This document shows, piece after piece, positions 26,111 to 41,029 of a stretch of DNA of 64,000 bases. The stretch is from Hylemonella gracilis (lineage in GTDB: Bacteria > Pseudomonadota > Gammaproteobacteria > Burkholderiales > Burkholderiaceae_C): contig NZ_CP031395.1 of assembly GCF_004328645.1 (NCBI RefSeq), positions 1,699,501-1,763,500 of the forward strand, written 5' to 3'. The notes below the pieces were generated by a model, which saw only the letters and a list, made by a program, of their open reading frames with translations, was not told the origin of the DNA and ran no database searches. A program made the position numbers and the translations under genes. Position 1 is the first letter of the stretch. The number at the start of each line of letters is the position of its first letter.

Positions 26111-26186
26111 CGATGCTTTTATATGTCCCCAATTAAATTCCGATCGAAAAACTCGGTCTTTAAATAAGAATCTGACCCCTATTGTT
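26111..26186. repeat. AT-rich remnant with repeat-like motifs upstream of gltB
   Basis: This stretch is AT-rich in an otherwise GC-rich region and contains ATGTCCCCAATTAAATT (26123-26139) and TCTGACCCCTATT (26171-26183). These resemble sequences often seen next to RAYT elements in betaproteobacteria (GGGGACAT and GGGGTCAGA on the other strand), from memory only. It overlaps the region just before the gltB promoter. Confidence 0.35.
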
Positions 26187-26189
26187 TTC

Positions 26190-26218
26190 TTGGAAGCCTA
26201 CTGAATCTGCTCTATGCT
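26190..26218 (+). promoter_or_regulatory. Putative sigma70 promoter of gltBD
   Basis: TTGGAA (26190-26195) and TATGCT (26213-26218) with a 17-base spacer, 32 bases before the gltB ATG, which has GCAGGAGCAGG as its ribosome binding site. Confidence 0.5.
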
Positions 26219-26250
26219 CGGCCCCTTGTCATGATTAGCAGGAGCAGGCC

Positions 26251-30990
<4,740 letters not shown>

Positions 30991-30999
30991 GGAAAGAAG

Positions 31000-32478
31000 A
31001 TGGGAAAAGTCACCGGCTTCATGGAGTACGAGCGTCTCGAGGAGGGCTACGAGCCCGTCACGAAGCGCGTCAAGAACTACAAGGAATTCGTGATCGGCTT
31101 GAGCGAGCCGCAGGCGAAGCAGCAAGGCGCGCGTTGCATGGATTGCGGCACGCCCTTCTGCAACAGCGGCTGCCCGGTCAACAACATCATTCCGGACTTC
31201 AACGATCTGGTTTACCGTGGCGACTGGAAGAACGCGATCGAGGTGCTGCACAGCACCAACAACTTCCCCGACTTCACGGGCCGTGTCTGCCCCGCGCCTT
31301 GCGAGGCGGCCTGCACGCTGAACATCAACGACGACGCGGTGGGAATCAAGTCCATCGAGCACGCCATCATCGACCGCGCCTGGGCCGAGGGCTGGATCAA
31401 GCCCCAGCCTGCCGCCGTGAAGACGGGCAAAAAGGTCGCCGTCGTGGGTTCCGGCCCGGCCGGCCTGGCCGCTGCCCAACAACTGGCGCGCGCCGGCCAC
31501 GCTGTGACCGTGTTCGAGAAGAACGACACGGCCGGCGGCCTGCTGCGCTTTGGCATCCCGGATTTCAAGTTCGACAAGTCGCACATCGAGCGCCGCGTCA
31601 AGCAGATGGAAGCCGAGGGCGTGGTGTTCAGGACGAACACGATGGTCGGTGAACTCCCCAAGGGGTCCAAGGTCACCAACTGGGCCAAGGACACGGTCAG
31701 CCCCGAGCAACTGAAGAAAGAGTTCGATGCCGTGCTGCTGGCGGGCGGTGCGGAGCAGAGCCGTGACTTGCCGGTGCCGGGCCGTGACCTGGACGGCATC
31801 CATTTCGCGATGGAATTCCTGCCCATGCAGAACCGCGTCAACGCGGGTGGCAAGGTCAAGGACCAGATCATGGCCACCGGCAAGCACGTCATCGTGATCG
31901 GCGGTGGCGACACCGGTTCCGATTGCGTGGGCACGAGCAACCGCCATGGCGCGGCCAGCGTGACCCAGTTCGAGGTGATGCCCCAGCCGCCCGAGCAGGA
32001 GAACAAGCCCCTGGTCTGGCCCTACTGGCCGCTGAAGCTGCGCACCAGCTCCAGCCACGAGGAAGGCTGCGTGCGCGAGTTCGCCGTGTCGACCAAGGCC
32101 TTCATCGGCGGGGAAGGCAAGGACAAGGGCCGCATCGTGGGTCTGAAGACCGTGCACGTCGAGGTCAAGGATGGCAAGTTCGTCGAGATCCCGGGCACCG
32201 AGAAGGACTACAAGGCCGACCTCGTGCTGCTGGCCATGGGGTTTGTCAGCCCGGTGGCGAGCATCCTCGAGTCCTTTGGTGTCGAGAAAGACCCGCGCGG
32301 CAACGCCAAGGCGGGCGTGGACGCGCAGGGTGGCTATCGGACCAGCGTGGACCAGGTGTTCGCGGCCGGTGACATGCGTCGCGGGCAGTCCCTGGTGGTC
32401 TGGGCCATCCGCGAAGGCCGCCAGGCTGCGCGTGCGGTGGACGAATTCCTCATGGGTTCCAGTACCCTGCCGCGCTAG
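31000..32478 (+). CDS. gltD: Glutamate synthase (NADPH) small subunit
   Basis: Takes electrons from NADPH through FAD and two [4Fe-4S] clusters to GltB. The 492-residue product has N-terminal cysteines [14 protein letters not shown] and [10 protein letters not shown], the FAD-binding loop [18 protein letters not shown] near residue 148, and the NADPH loop GGGDTGSDC near residue 304. The ATG has AAAGAAG upstream. It forms an operon with gltB. Confidence 0.96.
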   Translation: MGKVTGFMEYERLEEGYEPVTKRVKNYKEFVIGLSEPQAKQQGARCMDCGTPFCNSGCPVNNIIPDFNDLVYRGDWKNAIEVLHSTNNFPDFTGRVCPAPCEAACTLNINDDAVGIKSIEHAIIDRAWAEGWIKPQPAAVKTGKKVAVVGSGPAGLAAAQQLARAGHAVTVFEKNDTAGGLLRFGIPDFKFDKSHIERRVKQMEAEGVVFRTNTMVGELPKGSKVTNWAKDTVSPEQLKKEFDAVLLAGGAEQSRDLPVPGRDLDGIHFAMEFLPMQNRVNAGGKVKDQIMATGKHVIVIGGGDTGSDCVGTSNRHGAASVTQFEVMPQPPEQENKPLVWPYWPLKLRTSSSHEEGCVREFAVSTKAFIGGEGKDKGRIVGLKTVHVEVKDGKFVEIPGTEKDYKADLVLLAMGFVSPVASILESFGVEKDPRGNAKAGVDAQGGYRTSVDQVFAAGDMRRGQSLVVWAIREGRQAARAVDEFLMGSSTLPR

Positions 32479-32642
32479 GCGGCTTGCTCCGGTCGCCCAT
32501 GCCGTTCCTGCGGCCGACCCCTGCCTCATGGGGTCTGCCGTGTCGTGTTGACGATGCGATGGGTGTCGCCGGCGCAACGACGAGGGATTTACAAGGCTTT
32601 CCCCAGGGAGCGAGGGGACGTGGCCATGCTTTATGATCCGCC

Positions 32643-32674
32643 GGCCCAAGCAAGAAGAGTGCTTCTTCCGGGCC
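32643..32674. repeat. Hairpin-forming dyad in the leader of mlaF
   Basis: GGCCC (32643-32647) pairs with GGGCC (32670-32674), and AAGAAG (32652-32657) with CTTCTT (32662-32667), with AGTG as loop and a small internal bulge. No T-run follows, so it is not a standard terminator. It lies between gltD and the mlaF start chosen here. Confidence 0.5.
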
Positions 32675-32688
32675 AACGAATTCACGAC

Positions 32689-33534
32689 ATGGCTGTATCA
32701 ACACAACAAGGCTCGCCGGACTCCTCCTTGGTCGAACTGCGCGACGTGGTGTTCGGCTATGGCGAGCGCGCCATCCTCAACGGTGTCAATTTGGTCATTC
32801 CGCGGGGCAAGGTCACCGCGATCATGGGGGCTTCGGGTGGTGGCAAGACCACCGTGCTGCGCCTGATCGGCGGGCAGATCCGGGCCCAGCAGGGCCAAGT
32901 GCTGTTCGACGGACAGAATGTGGGTGAGATGGACCATGCCCGCCTCTACGAAGCGCGCCGTCGCATGGGCATGCTCTTCCAGTTCGGCGCGCTCTTCGCC
33001 GACCTGAGCGTGTTCGAGAACGTGGCCTTTCCCCTGCGCGAGCACACCAAGCTGAGCGAGGATCTGCTGCGCGGCGTGGTGCTGATGAAGCTCAATGCCG
33101 TGGGCCTGCGGGGAGCGCGTGACCTGATGCCCAGCGAGGTTTCGGGTGGCATGGCACGGCGCGTGGCGCTGGCGCGCGCGATCGCGCTCGATCCCGAACT
33201 CATCATGTACGACGAACCGTTCGCCGGGCTGGATCCGATCTCCCTGGGCACGGCGGCGCAACTGATCCGCCGACTGAACGACAGCCTGGGCGTGACCAGC
33301 ATCGTCGTATCGCATGACCTGGAGGAAACCTTCCAGATCGCTGACCATGTGGTGATCCTGGCCAATGGGGGCATCGCGGTGCAGGGCACGCCCGACGAAG
33401 TGCATCGCTCCACCGATCCGCTGGTGCAGCAGTTCGTGCAGGCGCTGCCGGACGGGCCCGTGCATTTCCACTATCCCGGCCCGACCGAGGAAGAGGACTT
33501 TGGCGGGGTGCGTGGCACGGAGGTGACCAAATGA
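32689..33534 (+). CDS. mlaF: ABC transporter ATP-binding protein MlaF
   Basis: ATPase of the Mla phospholipid trafficking system that keeps outer-membrane lipid asymmetry. The product has 281 residues with Walker A GASGGGKTT, signature VSGGMARR, Walker B LIMYDEPFAGLDP and the switch His in VVSHD. The start is uncertain: ATG 32689 gives the usual MlaF N-terminus but no ribosome binding site, while in-frame ATG 32626 has AGGGG eight bases upstream and adds 21 residues unlike MlaF. Its stop overlaps mlaE by four bases. Confidence 0.88.
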   Translation: MAVSTQQGSPDSSLVELRDVVFGYGERAILNGVNLVIPRGKVTAIMGASGGGKTTVLRLIGGQIRAQQGQVLFDGQNVGEMDHARLYEARRRMGMLFQFGALFADLSVFENVAFPLREHTKLSEDLLRGVVLMKLNAVGLRGARDLMPSEVSGGMARRVALARAIALDPELIMYDEPFAGLDPISLGTAAQLIRRLNDSLGVTSIVVSHDLEETFQIADHVVILANGGIAVQGTPDEVHRSTDPLVQQFVQALPDGPVHFHYPGPTEEEDFGGVRGTEVTK

Positions 33535-34313
33535 GCTGGTGGCGTCCTTCCGACGTGGGGTACGCGGTGCGCCGCAAGCTGGTCGACATCGGCCGCGCGA
33601 CGCGCCTGTTCATCCGTTTCTGGCAACTGGTGCGACCCACTTTCCGGCGTTTTGGCCTGGTGGGCGAGCAAATCCATTTGTTGGGCAACCACTCGATGGC
33701 CATCATCGTGGTCTCGGGCTTGTTCGTGGGCTTCGTGCTTGGGCTTCAGGGCTACTACATCCTGGTGGATTTCGGCTCGGAACAGGCGCTGGGCCAAATG
33801 GTCACGTTGTCGCTGGTGCGCGAGCTGGGGCCGGTGGTGGCCGCGCTGCTGTTTGCCGGACGGGCTGGTACGTCGCTGACGGCGGAGATCGGCCTGCTCA
33901 AGGCCGGCGAACAGCTGAACGCCATGGCGATGATGGCGGTTGATCCGGTGCAGCGCATCCTCGCGCCGCGCTTCTGGGCCGGGGTCATCGCGCTGCCCTT
34001 GCTGACTGCCGTCTTCAGCGCGGTCGGCGTGATCGGTGGCTGGGTCGTCGGCGTGATCATGATCGGCATCGATCCCGGTGCGTTCTGGGGGCAGATGCAG
34101 GCGAGCGTGAGTGTTTGGAGCGACGTCGGCAATGGCGTCATCAAGAGCATCGTGTTTGGTTTCACGGTGACGTTCACGGCGTTGTTCCAGGGGTATGAGG
34201 CGCAACCCACGCCCGAAGGCGTGTCGCGCGCAACCACGCGCACGGTGGTGATGGCTTCGCTGGCGGTGCTGGGACTGGACTTCGTCCTCACTGCCTTGAT
34301 GTTCACGATTTAG
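33531..34313 (+). CDS. mlaE: Phospholipid transport permease MlaE
   Basis: Inner-membrane permease of the Mla ABC complex, 260 residues. The MlaE family pattern is visible: LVRELGPVVAALLFAGRAG then TAEIGLLKAGEQLNAM, with about five or six hydrophobic helices and ALFQGYEA near the C-terminus. It overlaps mlaF (ATGA) and is followed by mlaD after 11 bases. Confidence 0.93.
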   Translation: MSWWRPSDVGYAVRRKLVDIGRATRLFIRFWQLVRPTFRRFGLVGEQIHLLGNHSMAIIVVSGLFVGFVLGLQGYYILVDFGSEQALGQMVTLSLVRELGPVVAALLFAGRAGTSLTAEIGLLKAGEQLNAMAMMAVDPVQRILAPRFWAGVIALPLLTAVFSAVGVIGGWVVGVIMIGIDPGAFWGQMQASVSVWSDVGNGVIKSIVFGFTVTFTALFQGYEAQPTPEGVSRATTRTVVMASLAVLGLDFVLTALMFTI

Positions 34314-34324
34314 GAGAGTGCGTG

Positions 34325-34795
34325 ATGGAACGCTCGAAAAATGATGTGTGGGTCGGCCTGTTCGTTCTGCTCGGACTGGCGGCCCTGGTGTTTCTGGCTC
34401 TGCAGGCGGCCAATCTGCTGCACCTGAGTTTCCAGTCCAGCTACCGCGTCGAGGCATTGTTCGACAACGTCGGTGGCTTGAAGCCACGCGCGGCCGTCAA
34501 GAGTGGCGGTGTGGTCGTGGGACGGGTGGCGGGTATCAGCTTTGACGACAAGAGCTTCCAGGCACGCGTGCGCATCGACCTGGAAGACCGCTACAAGTTT
34601 CCCAAGGACAGCTCGCTCAAGATCCTGACCAGCGGTTTGCTGGGGGATCAGTACATCGGCATCGAGGCCGGTGCCGACGACAAAAACCTGGTTGAAGGCG
34701 ACATGCTGGCCAATACCCAATCCGCCATCGTGCTCGAAAACCTGATCGGTCAGTTCCTCTACAACAAGGCGAGCGAGGAACCCGCGAAGAAATGA
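34325..34795 (+). CDS. mlaD: Phospholipid transporter MCE-domain protein MlaD
   Basis: Periplasmic ring-forming subunit anchored by one N-terminal helix (about residues 8-28), which carries phospholipid between MlaC and MlaFE. The product has 156 residues with the MCE domain (about 38-115; ATRFDNVGGLK-like segment and GLLGDQYIGIEAG). An adjacent GTG at 34322 would add one residue; AGGAG lies upstream. Its stop overlaps the mlaA start by four bases. Confidence 0.92.
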   Translation: MERSKNDVWVGLFVLLGLAALVFLALQAANLLHLSFQSSYRVEALFDNVGGLKPRAAVKSGGVVVGRVAGISFDDKSFQARVRIDLEDRYKFPKDSSLKILTSGLLGDQYIGIEAGADDKNLVEGDMLANTQSAIVLENLIGQFLYNKASEEPAKK

Positions 34796-35811
34796 CACTG
34801 GGGCCGAAGCACGGGGCTACGGGTAAGGCACCGCCGCCGCCCGGGCGCGGTCAACAAGCAAGCCGGCGATCGGGCCGGGCCTTGGGCGCAGTCATTTTTT
34901 GCCTTGCGGGTGTCTTGCTGACAGCCGGCCTGTCCGGCTGCGCCCACAGCCCGCAATCCGGGGAGCCCACGACGGCTGTTCGCGCCGATCCCGATCCGCT
35001 GGAGCCCTGGAACCGCGGCGTGTATGGCTTCAACGATGCGCTGGATCGTGCCATCCTCAAGCCTGCGGCCACGGCCTACCAGGACTATGTGCCCTCGATG
35101 GTGCGCAAGGGCGTCGGCAATTTCTTCAGCAACCTGGAAGACGCCTGGACCACGATCAACAGTGCCTTGCAGCTGAAAGGGCGGGCGGCCGGCGAAAGCT
35201 TCACCCGCTTGTGGGTCAATACACTCTTTGGTCTGGGCGGTGTACTGGATGTCGCGACCGAGATGCGCATTCCGCGCCACAACGAGGACTTCGGTCAGAC
35301 CCTGGGGTACTGGGGCGTGGGCCCGGGGCCCTATCTGGTGCTTCCCTTGCTGGGGCCGTCCACGCTGCGCGACACCGCCGCCTTGCCGGTTGACTGGGCG
35401 GGGGATCCGCTGAGCCAGCAAGACAACATCCGGGTGCGCAACTCCTTGTTCGTGCTCGGTCAGCTGGACAACCGTGCCGGCCTGCTGAAGCAGGAGGCGC
35501 TGATGGAGGGCGCGACTTTCGATCGCTACGTGCTCATCCGGGATGCTTACCTGCAGTACCGTCGCCATCTGGTCTATGACGGTGAGCCGCCCGACGAACC
35601 CATGCCGGAAGACGATTACAACTACGAGGAAGACGCGGGGACTGCAGAGCCCCAGCCTGCGCCAGCGGAAGTTGATGAATCCTCGCCCGAGGAGTCCGCT
35701 ACCCCCACGACGCCCCAGGTCGAGCGCGATACGCGCGTGCCCGGTAGAATGCCCGGCACGCCTTCGGTGCCGCTTGATCTGGGCTTGCCGGGCTTGAAGG
35801 TCATCAAATAA
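34792..35811 (+). CDS. mlaA: Outer-membrane lipoprotein MlaA (VacJ)
   Basis: Removes misplaced phospholipid from the outer leaflet and passes it to MlaC. The product has 339 residues with a long basic N-terminus, then a type II signal and lipobox LSGC near residue 46, and the MlaA fold starting DPLEPWNRGVYGFND with RIPRHNEDFGQTLGYWGV. The C-terminal 90 residues are acidic and Pro-rich, and longer than in E. coli. In E. coli mlaA is unlinked; here it sits between mlaD and mlaC. Confidence 0.92.
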   Translation: MTLGPKHGATGKAPPPPGRGQQASRRSGRALGAVIFCLAGVLLTAGLSGCAHSPQSGEPTTAVRADPDPLEPWNRGVYGFNDALDRAILKPAATAYQDYVPSMVRKGVGNFFSNLEDAWTTINSALQLKGRAAGESFTRLWVNTLFGLGGVLDVATEMRIPRHNEDFGQTLGYWGVGPGPYLVLPLLGPSTLRDTAALPVDWAGDPLSQQDNIRVRNSLFVLGQLDNRAGLLKQEALMEGATFDRYVLIRDAYLQYRRHLVYDGEPPDEPMPEDDYNYEEDAGTAEPQPAPAEVDESSPEESATPTTPQVERDTRVPGRMPGTPSVPLDLGLPGLKVIK

Positions 35812-35904
35812 CAAGTCCATCAGAGAGCCAACAAGAAACGTGGCGCGCTTGCGCATTCAAGCCGTTACAGGCTGATGGCGCGCGCGTGCCAGGAGTCACT
35901 TTCC

Positions 35905-36570
35905 ATGCAAGGTCGTATTTCCCCTCGTCTTTCTACATGCGGCTGGTTGGCTGGAGGCCTGCTGGCCCTGGTGGCCTGGATGCAGCCGGCCCAGGCCGAG
36001 ACCCCTGCGGATGCCATGGTGCTGACCATGTCGAACGATGTGCTTGGCACCATCCAATCCGATCCGGCGCTGATGGCGGGCAATATGCCGCGCCTGATCG
36101 CCCTCGTCGACACCAAGATCATGCCGCTGGTCAACTTCCAGCGCATGACCGCTTCGGCGGTCGGGCCCGGCTGGCGACAGGCGACCCCCGAGCAGCGTCA
36201 GCGCCTTCAGGACGAATTCAAGACCTTGCTGGTGCGCACCTATGCCGGTGCCCTGGCGCAGGTGCAAGGCATGAAGGTCAGCGCCAAGCCCATGCGCGCT
36301 GCGGCGGATGCCAAGGATGTGATCGTGCGCACCGAGCTTCGCGGCCCCGGCACGGCTGAGCCTGTGCAGCTCGACTACCGCTTGGAGCAGGCACCGGACA
36401 CTGCGGTGGGCTGGCGGATCTACAACGTCAACGTGATGGGCGTGTGGCTGGTTGAAACCTACCGCAGCCAGTTCGCGCAGGAAGTCAATGCGCGTGGCAT
36501 CGACGGGCTCATCGTCTCCCTGGCCGAGCGCAACAAGGCCACAGCCCAGGCGGCGGCCGCTAAGAATTGA
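35905..36570 (+). CDS. mlaC: Periplasmic phospholipid-binding protein MlaC
   Basis: Carries phospholipid across the periplasm between MlaA and MlaFEDB. The product has 221 residues with a signal peptide ending near AQAE and the MlaC (Ttg2D) fold, with MTASAVGPGWRQATPEQRQRL and LLVRTYAGAL. ATG 35905 has AGGAG at a good distance; an earlier in-frame ATG at 35875 has none. Confidence 0.93.
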   Translation: MQGRISPRLSTCGWLAGGLLALVAWMQPAQAETPADAMVLTMSNDVLGTIQSDPALMAGNMPRLIALVDTKIMPLVNFQRMTASAVGPGWRQATPEQRQRLQDEFKTLLVRTYAGALAQVQGMKVSAKPMRAAADAKDVIVRTELRGPGTAEPVQLDYRLEQAPDTAVGWRIYNVNVMGVWLVETYRSQFAQEVNARGIDGLIVSLAERNKATAQAAAAKN

Positions 36571-36597
36571 TCCCACTCAGCAGAAAGGCGTTCCCTC

Positions 36598-36882
36598 ATG
36601 CCGACCCCGCCCTTGCTTGTGCTGCCCGAAGACCTGACGCACCGTCAGGCCAACGCCTGTCTGCCCATGCTGGTGCAGGCGATTCCATCGCAGACCGGAC
36701 CTGCGGCACAGGTGGATGCCGGAGCCCTGGAACACTTTGACTCTTCGACGCTGGCGGTTCTGTTGGAGTTCCGTCGGGCCTGCCTGGCGCAGGGCAAGGG
36801 CCTGGAGTTGCTGCACCTGAATCCGCGGCTGGTGGAACTGGCCCGTCTTTACGGCGTGGACGGGTTGCTGTCCATCCATTGA
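36598..36882 (+). CDS. mlaB: STAS-domain protein MlaB
   Basis: Small cytoplasmic STAS protein that stabilises the MlaF ATPase. The product has 94 residues and keeps the key HFDSSTLAVLLEF loop, where the Ser-Ser-Thr segment corresponds to the conserved phosphorylatable region of anti-sigma antagonists. It is the last mla gene, 27 bases after mlaC, and the spacing suggests the same operon. Confidence 0.9.
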   Translation: MPTPPLLVLPEDLTHRQANACLPMLVQAIPSQTGPAAQVDAGALEHFDSSTLAVLLEFRRACLAQGKGLELLHLNPRLVELARLYGVDGLLSIH

Positions 36883-36973
36883 GCCCAATTGCCGATGGGG
36901 CAAGGGCAGGGTAGGGCCTCATGCCGGTATGGTCAGCCGGGTTTCGCCCCGCTCGCTAAAATAGCGGGCTCCC

Positions 36974-37938
<965 letters not shown>

Positions 37939-37942
<4 letters not shown>

Positions 37943-38784
37943 ACGCCGTTGAACCGCTGCAGGGCGCTCAAGTGCCTTCGGAAGCCGGTGAGGGAGCGTG
38001 GGTCCGCGTCCGCACAGGGGGCGGCCGGCTGCAAGGCTGGCAGACCCTGTTCTACAAGGAAGTGCTGCGTTTCTGGAAGGTCAGCTTCCAGACCATCGCC
38101 GCGCCCGTGCTCACGGCCTTGCTCTACCTGCTGATCTTCGGCCATGTGCTGGAAGACCATGTGAAGGTCTACGACCGCATCAGCTACACCGCCTTCCTGA
38201 TCCCGGGCCTGGTGATGATGAGCGTGCTGCAGAACGCCTTCGCCAACAGCTCGTCCAGCCTGATCCAGAGCAAGATCACGGGCAACCTCATCTTCCTGCT
38301 GCTCACGCCACTGTCGCACTGGGCCTGGTTTGTGGCCTATGTGGGCTCCTCGGTGCTGCGCGGCCTGGTGGTGGGGGCGGGCGTGATGCTGGTGACCGTG
38401 TGGTTCGCGGACCTGACGCTGGTCGCGCCGCTCTGGGTGCTGGTGTTCGCCGTGCTGGGCGCGGCCCTGTTGGGAGCCATGGGCCTGATCGCCGGGCTCT
38501 GGGCCGAGAAGTTCGACCAGTTGGCTGCCTTCCAGAACTTCCTGATCATGCCCATGACATTTCTATCGGGCGTGTTCTATTCGCTGCACACCTTGCCCGC
38601 GTTCTGGCAGGGCCTGAGCCACGTCAACCCCTTCTTCTACATGATCGATGGCTTCCGCTACGGCTTCTTCGGCGTGAGCGATGTGTCGCCCTGGCTGAGC
38701 CTGGGTGTGGTCGGCGTGGCCTTGCTGGGCGTCGGAGCGCTGGCGGTGCACCTGCTGCGCATCGGCTACAAGATCCGCCACTGA
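37939..38784 (+). CDS. ABC-2-type transporter permease (YadH-like)
   Basis: Inner-membrane permease of 281 residues with six predicted helices and the ABC2 signature region around NFLIMPMTFLSGVFYSL near residue 210, typical of ABC-2 exporters. It overlaps the ATPase gene. The N-terminal 35 residues are a Gly-rich cytoplasmic tail. It is the usual neighbour of bolA-murA in this group. Confidence 0.87.
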
Positions 38785-38805
38785 TCCTGATCAGATTGAT
38801 TCGAC

Positions 38806-39048
38806 ATGCACGCCCAAGACCTGCAAGCACTCATCCAGGCCGGCCTGCCCTGCGAGCACATCGTGGTGGAGGGTGATGGTCGGCATTGGAGCGCCGTCAT
38901 CGTCTCGCCCGAGTTCGAGGGCAAGCGCCTGATCCAGCGCCACCAGCGAGTCTATGCCACGCTGGGGCAACGCATGCACACAGACGAGGTGCACGCACTG
39001 TCGATGAAAACCTACACGCCGGCTGAATGGCAGGCGGCGTCTGAATAA
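38806..39048 (+). CDS. BolA family protein (IbaG-like)
   Basis: BolA-type protein of 80 residues; with monothiol glutaredoxins such proteins take part in iron-sulfur cluster handling. The class II KH-like fold is visible, with the conserved ALSMKTYTP near the C-terminus and a conserved CEHIVVEGDGRHW region; the Cys and His of this region are probable cluster ligands. It lies 36 bases before murA, the neighbour found in E. coli for ibaG. Confidence 0.9.
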   Translation: MHAQDLQALIQAGLPCEHIVVEGDGRHWSAVIVSPEFEGKRLIQRHQRVYATLGQRMHTDEVHALSMKTYTPAEWQAASE

Positions 39049-39084
39049 CCGTCCGCCGATGGGCGGCGTCACCAGAAGAACACC

Positions 39085-40356
39085 ATGGACAAACTTAGGA
39101 TACGGGGCGGACAGGAATTGAGGGGCGAGGTGCCGATTGCCGGCGCCAAGAACGCGGCCCTGCCGGAACTGTGCGCGGCCCTGCTGACGGAAGAGCCGGT
39201 TACCTTGCTCAACGTCCCTGGCTTGCAGGACGTGACGACCATGTTGCAACTGCTGCGCCACATGGGCGTGGTTGCCAACCGCGATGAACAGGGGCGTACG
39301 CGCATTGATGCGGGTGCTTTGAATTTGCGCGAAGCACCTTATGAGTTGGTCAAGACCATGCGCGCTTCGGTGCTGGCGCTGGGGCCGCTGGTCGCACGTT
39401 TTGGCGAGGCGACGGTGTCGCTGCCCGGTGGTTGCGGCATCGGCTCGCGCCCAGTGGACCAGCACATCAAAGGCTTGCAGGCCATGGGCGCGGACATCGT
39501 GGTCGAGCATGGCTACATGCTGGCCAAGTTGCCCCAGGGGCAGAAGCGTTTGAAAGGCGCTCGTATCGCCACCGACATGGTCACGGTCACGGGCACCGAG
39601 AACCTGCTGATGGCGGCCACCTTGGCTGAAGGCGAAACCATCCTGGAGAACGCCGCTCAGGAACCGGAGATTCCGGATTTGGCCGAGCTGCTGATCAAGA
39701 TGGGCGCCAGGATCGAAGGCCATGGCACCAGCCGCATCCGCATTCAGGGCGTGGAAAAACTCCACGGCGCCGAGCACCAAGTGGTGGCCGACCGCATCGA
39801 GGCGGGCACCTTCCTCTGTGCCGTTGCCGCCACGGGTGGCGACGTCTTCCTGCGCCATGCGCGGGGCGATCACCTGGACGCCGTGATTGAAAAACTGGTC
39901 GCGGCCGGCGCGCGCGTCATGGTCCAATCCGATGGCATTCGCATCCAGTCGCAGGGTCGCCTGAAAGCCCAGAGCTTTCGCACGACCGAATACCCCGGTT
40001 TCCCGACCGACATGCAGGCCCAGTTCATGGCGCTCAACGTGATTGCCGAAGGCACCTCGACGGTGACGGAAACCATCTTCGAGAACCGCCTGATGCACGT
40101 GGACGAGCTGGCCCGCCTGGGCGCGCACGCGCGCATCCAGGCCGGGGGCATGGTTGCCGTGATCGAAGGCGTCCCTCGCTTGTCGGGTGCTACCGTCATG
40201 GCCACGGATCTGCGCGCGTCCGCGGGCCTGGTCATCGCCGGCCTGGTGGCCGAGGGTGAAACCCTCGTGGACCGCATCTACCACCTGGACCGTGGCTACG
40301 ACCGTATGGAAGCCAAGCTCGCGGCCCTGGGCGCGGACATCGAGCGCGTCAAGTGA
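39085..40356 (+). CDS. murA: UDP-N-acetylglucosamine 1-carboxyvinyltransferase
   Basis: First committed enzyme of peptidoglycan synthesis; transfers enolpyruvate from PEP to UDP-GlcNAc. The product has 423 residues with the [10 protein letters not shown] substrate lysine and Cys117 in GGCGIGSRP, the catalytic Cys115 of E. coli and the fosfomycin target. Cys is kept, so no intrinsic fosfomycin resistance by Cys-to-Asp exchange is expected. Confidence 0.96.
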   Translation: MDKLRIRGGQELRGEVPIAGAKNAALPELCAALLTEEPVTLLNVPGLQDVTTMLQLLRHMGVVANRDEQGRTRIDAGALNLREAPYELVKTMRASVLALGPLVARFGEATVSLPGGCGIGSRPVDQHIKGLQAMGADIVVEHGYMLAKLPQGQKRLKGARIATDMVTVTGTENLLMAATLAEGETILENAAQEPEIPDLAELLIKMGARIEGHGTSRIRIQGVEKLHGAEHQVVADRIEAGTFLCAVAATGGDVFLRHARGDHLDAVIEKLVAAGARVMVQSDGIRIQSQGRLKAQSFRTTEYPGFPTDMQAQFMALNVIAEGTSTVTETIFENRLMHVDELARLGAHARIQAGGMVAVIEGVPRLSGATVMATDLRASAGLVIAGLVAEGETLVDRIYHLDRGYDRMEAKLAALGADIERVK

Positions 40357-40384
40357 ACGCGCGTCTTGTGAACGAGGCCCTCGC

Positions 40385-41029
40385 ATGATCACCCTGGCGC
40401 TTTCCAAAGGCCGCATCTTCGACGAGACCTTGCCCCTGTTGCGCAGCGCGGGCATCGAGGTGCTGGACGATCCGGAAAAGACCCGCAAGCTCATCCTCGC
40501 CACCAACCGGCCCGAAGTGCGGGTGGTTCTGGTGCGCGCCACTGACGTGCCGACCTATGTGCAGTATGGCGGCGCGGACCTGGGCATCACCGGCCTCGAC
40601 ACGCTGATCGAACACGGCAACGAGGGCTTGTACCAGCCACTGGACCTGCGCATCGCCCAGTGCCGCGTGAGCGTGGCCGTGCGCGAGGGCTACGACTACG
40701 CTGCCGCCGTGCGCCAGGGCGCACGCCTGCGCGTGGCGACCAAGTACGTGACCATCGCGCGCGATTTCTTCGCCGCCAAGGGCGTGCACGTGGACCTGAT
40801 CAAGCTTTACGGCAGCATGGAACTGGCTCCGCTCACGGGCCTGGCCGATGCCATCGTGGACTTGGTGTCCACCGGCAACACGCTCAAGGCCAACAACCTG
40901 GTGGAAGTCGAGCGCATCATGGACATCTCCGCGCGCCTGGTCGTGAATCAGGCCGCGCTCAAGCTCAAGCGCGAGCCGCTGCGCCACATCATCGATGCCT
41001 TCGGGCAGGCACTGGAAGTCGCCCCATGA
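40385..41029 (+). CDS. hisG: ATP phosphoribosyltransferase, short form
   Basis: First step of histidine synthesis, joining ATP and PRPP. The product has 214 residues, the short HisG form lacking the C-terminal regulatory domain, with [16 protein letters not shown] and [14 protein letters not shown]. Short HisG usually needs HisZ, which is not in this window. The ATG at 40385 gives the standard [11 protein letters not shown] start. It overlaps hisD. Confidence 0.95.
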   Translation: MITLALSKGRIFDETLPLLRSAGIEVLDDPEKTRKLILATNRPEVRVVLVRATDVPTYVQYGGADLGITGLDTLIEHGNEGLYQPLDLRIAQCRVSVAVREGYDYAAAVRQGARLRVATKYVTIARDFFAAKGVHVDLIKLYGSMELAPLTGLADAIVDLVSTGNTLKANNLVEVERIMDISARLVVNQAALKLKREPLRHIIDAFGQALEVAP

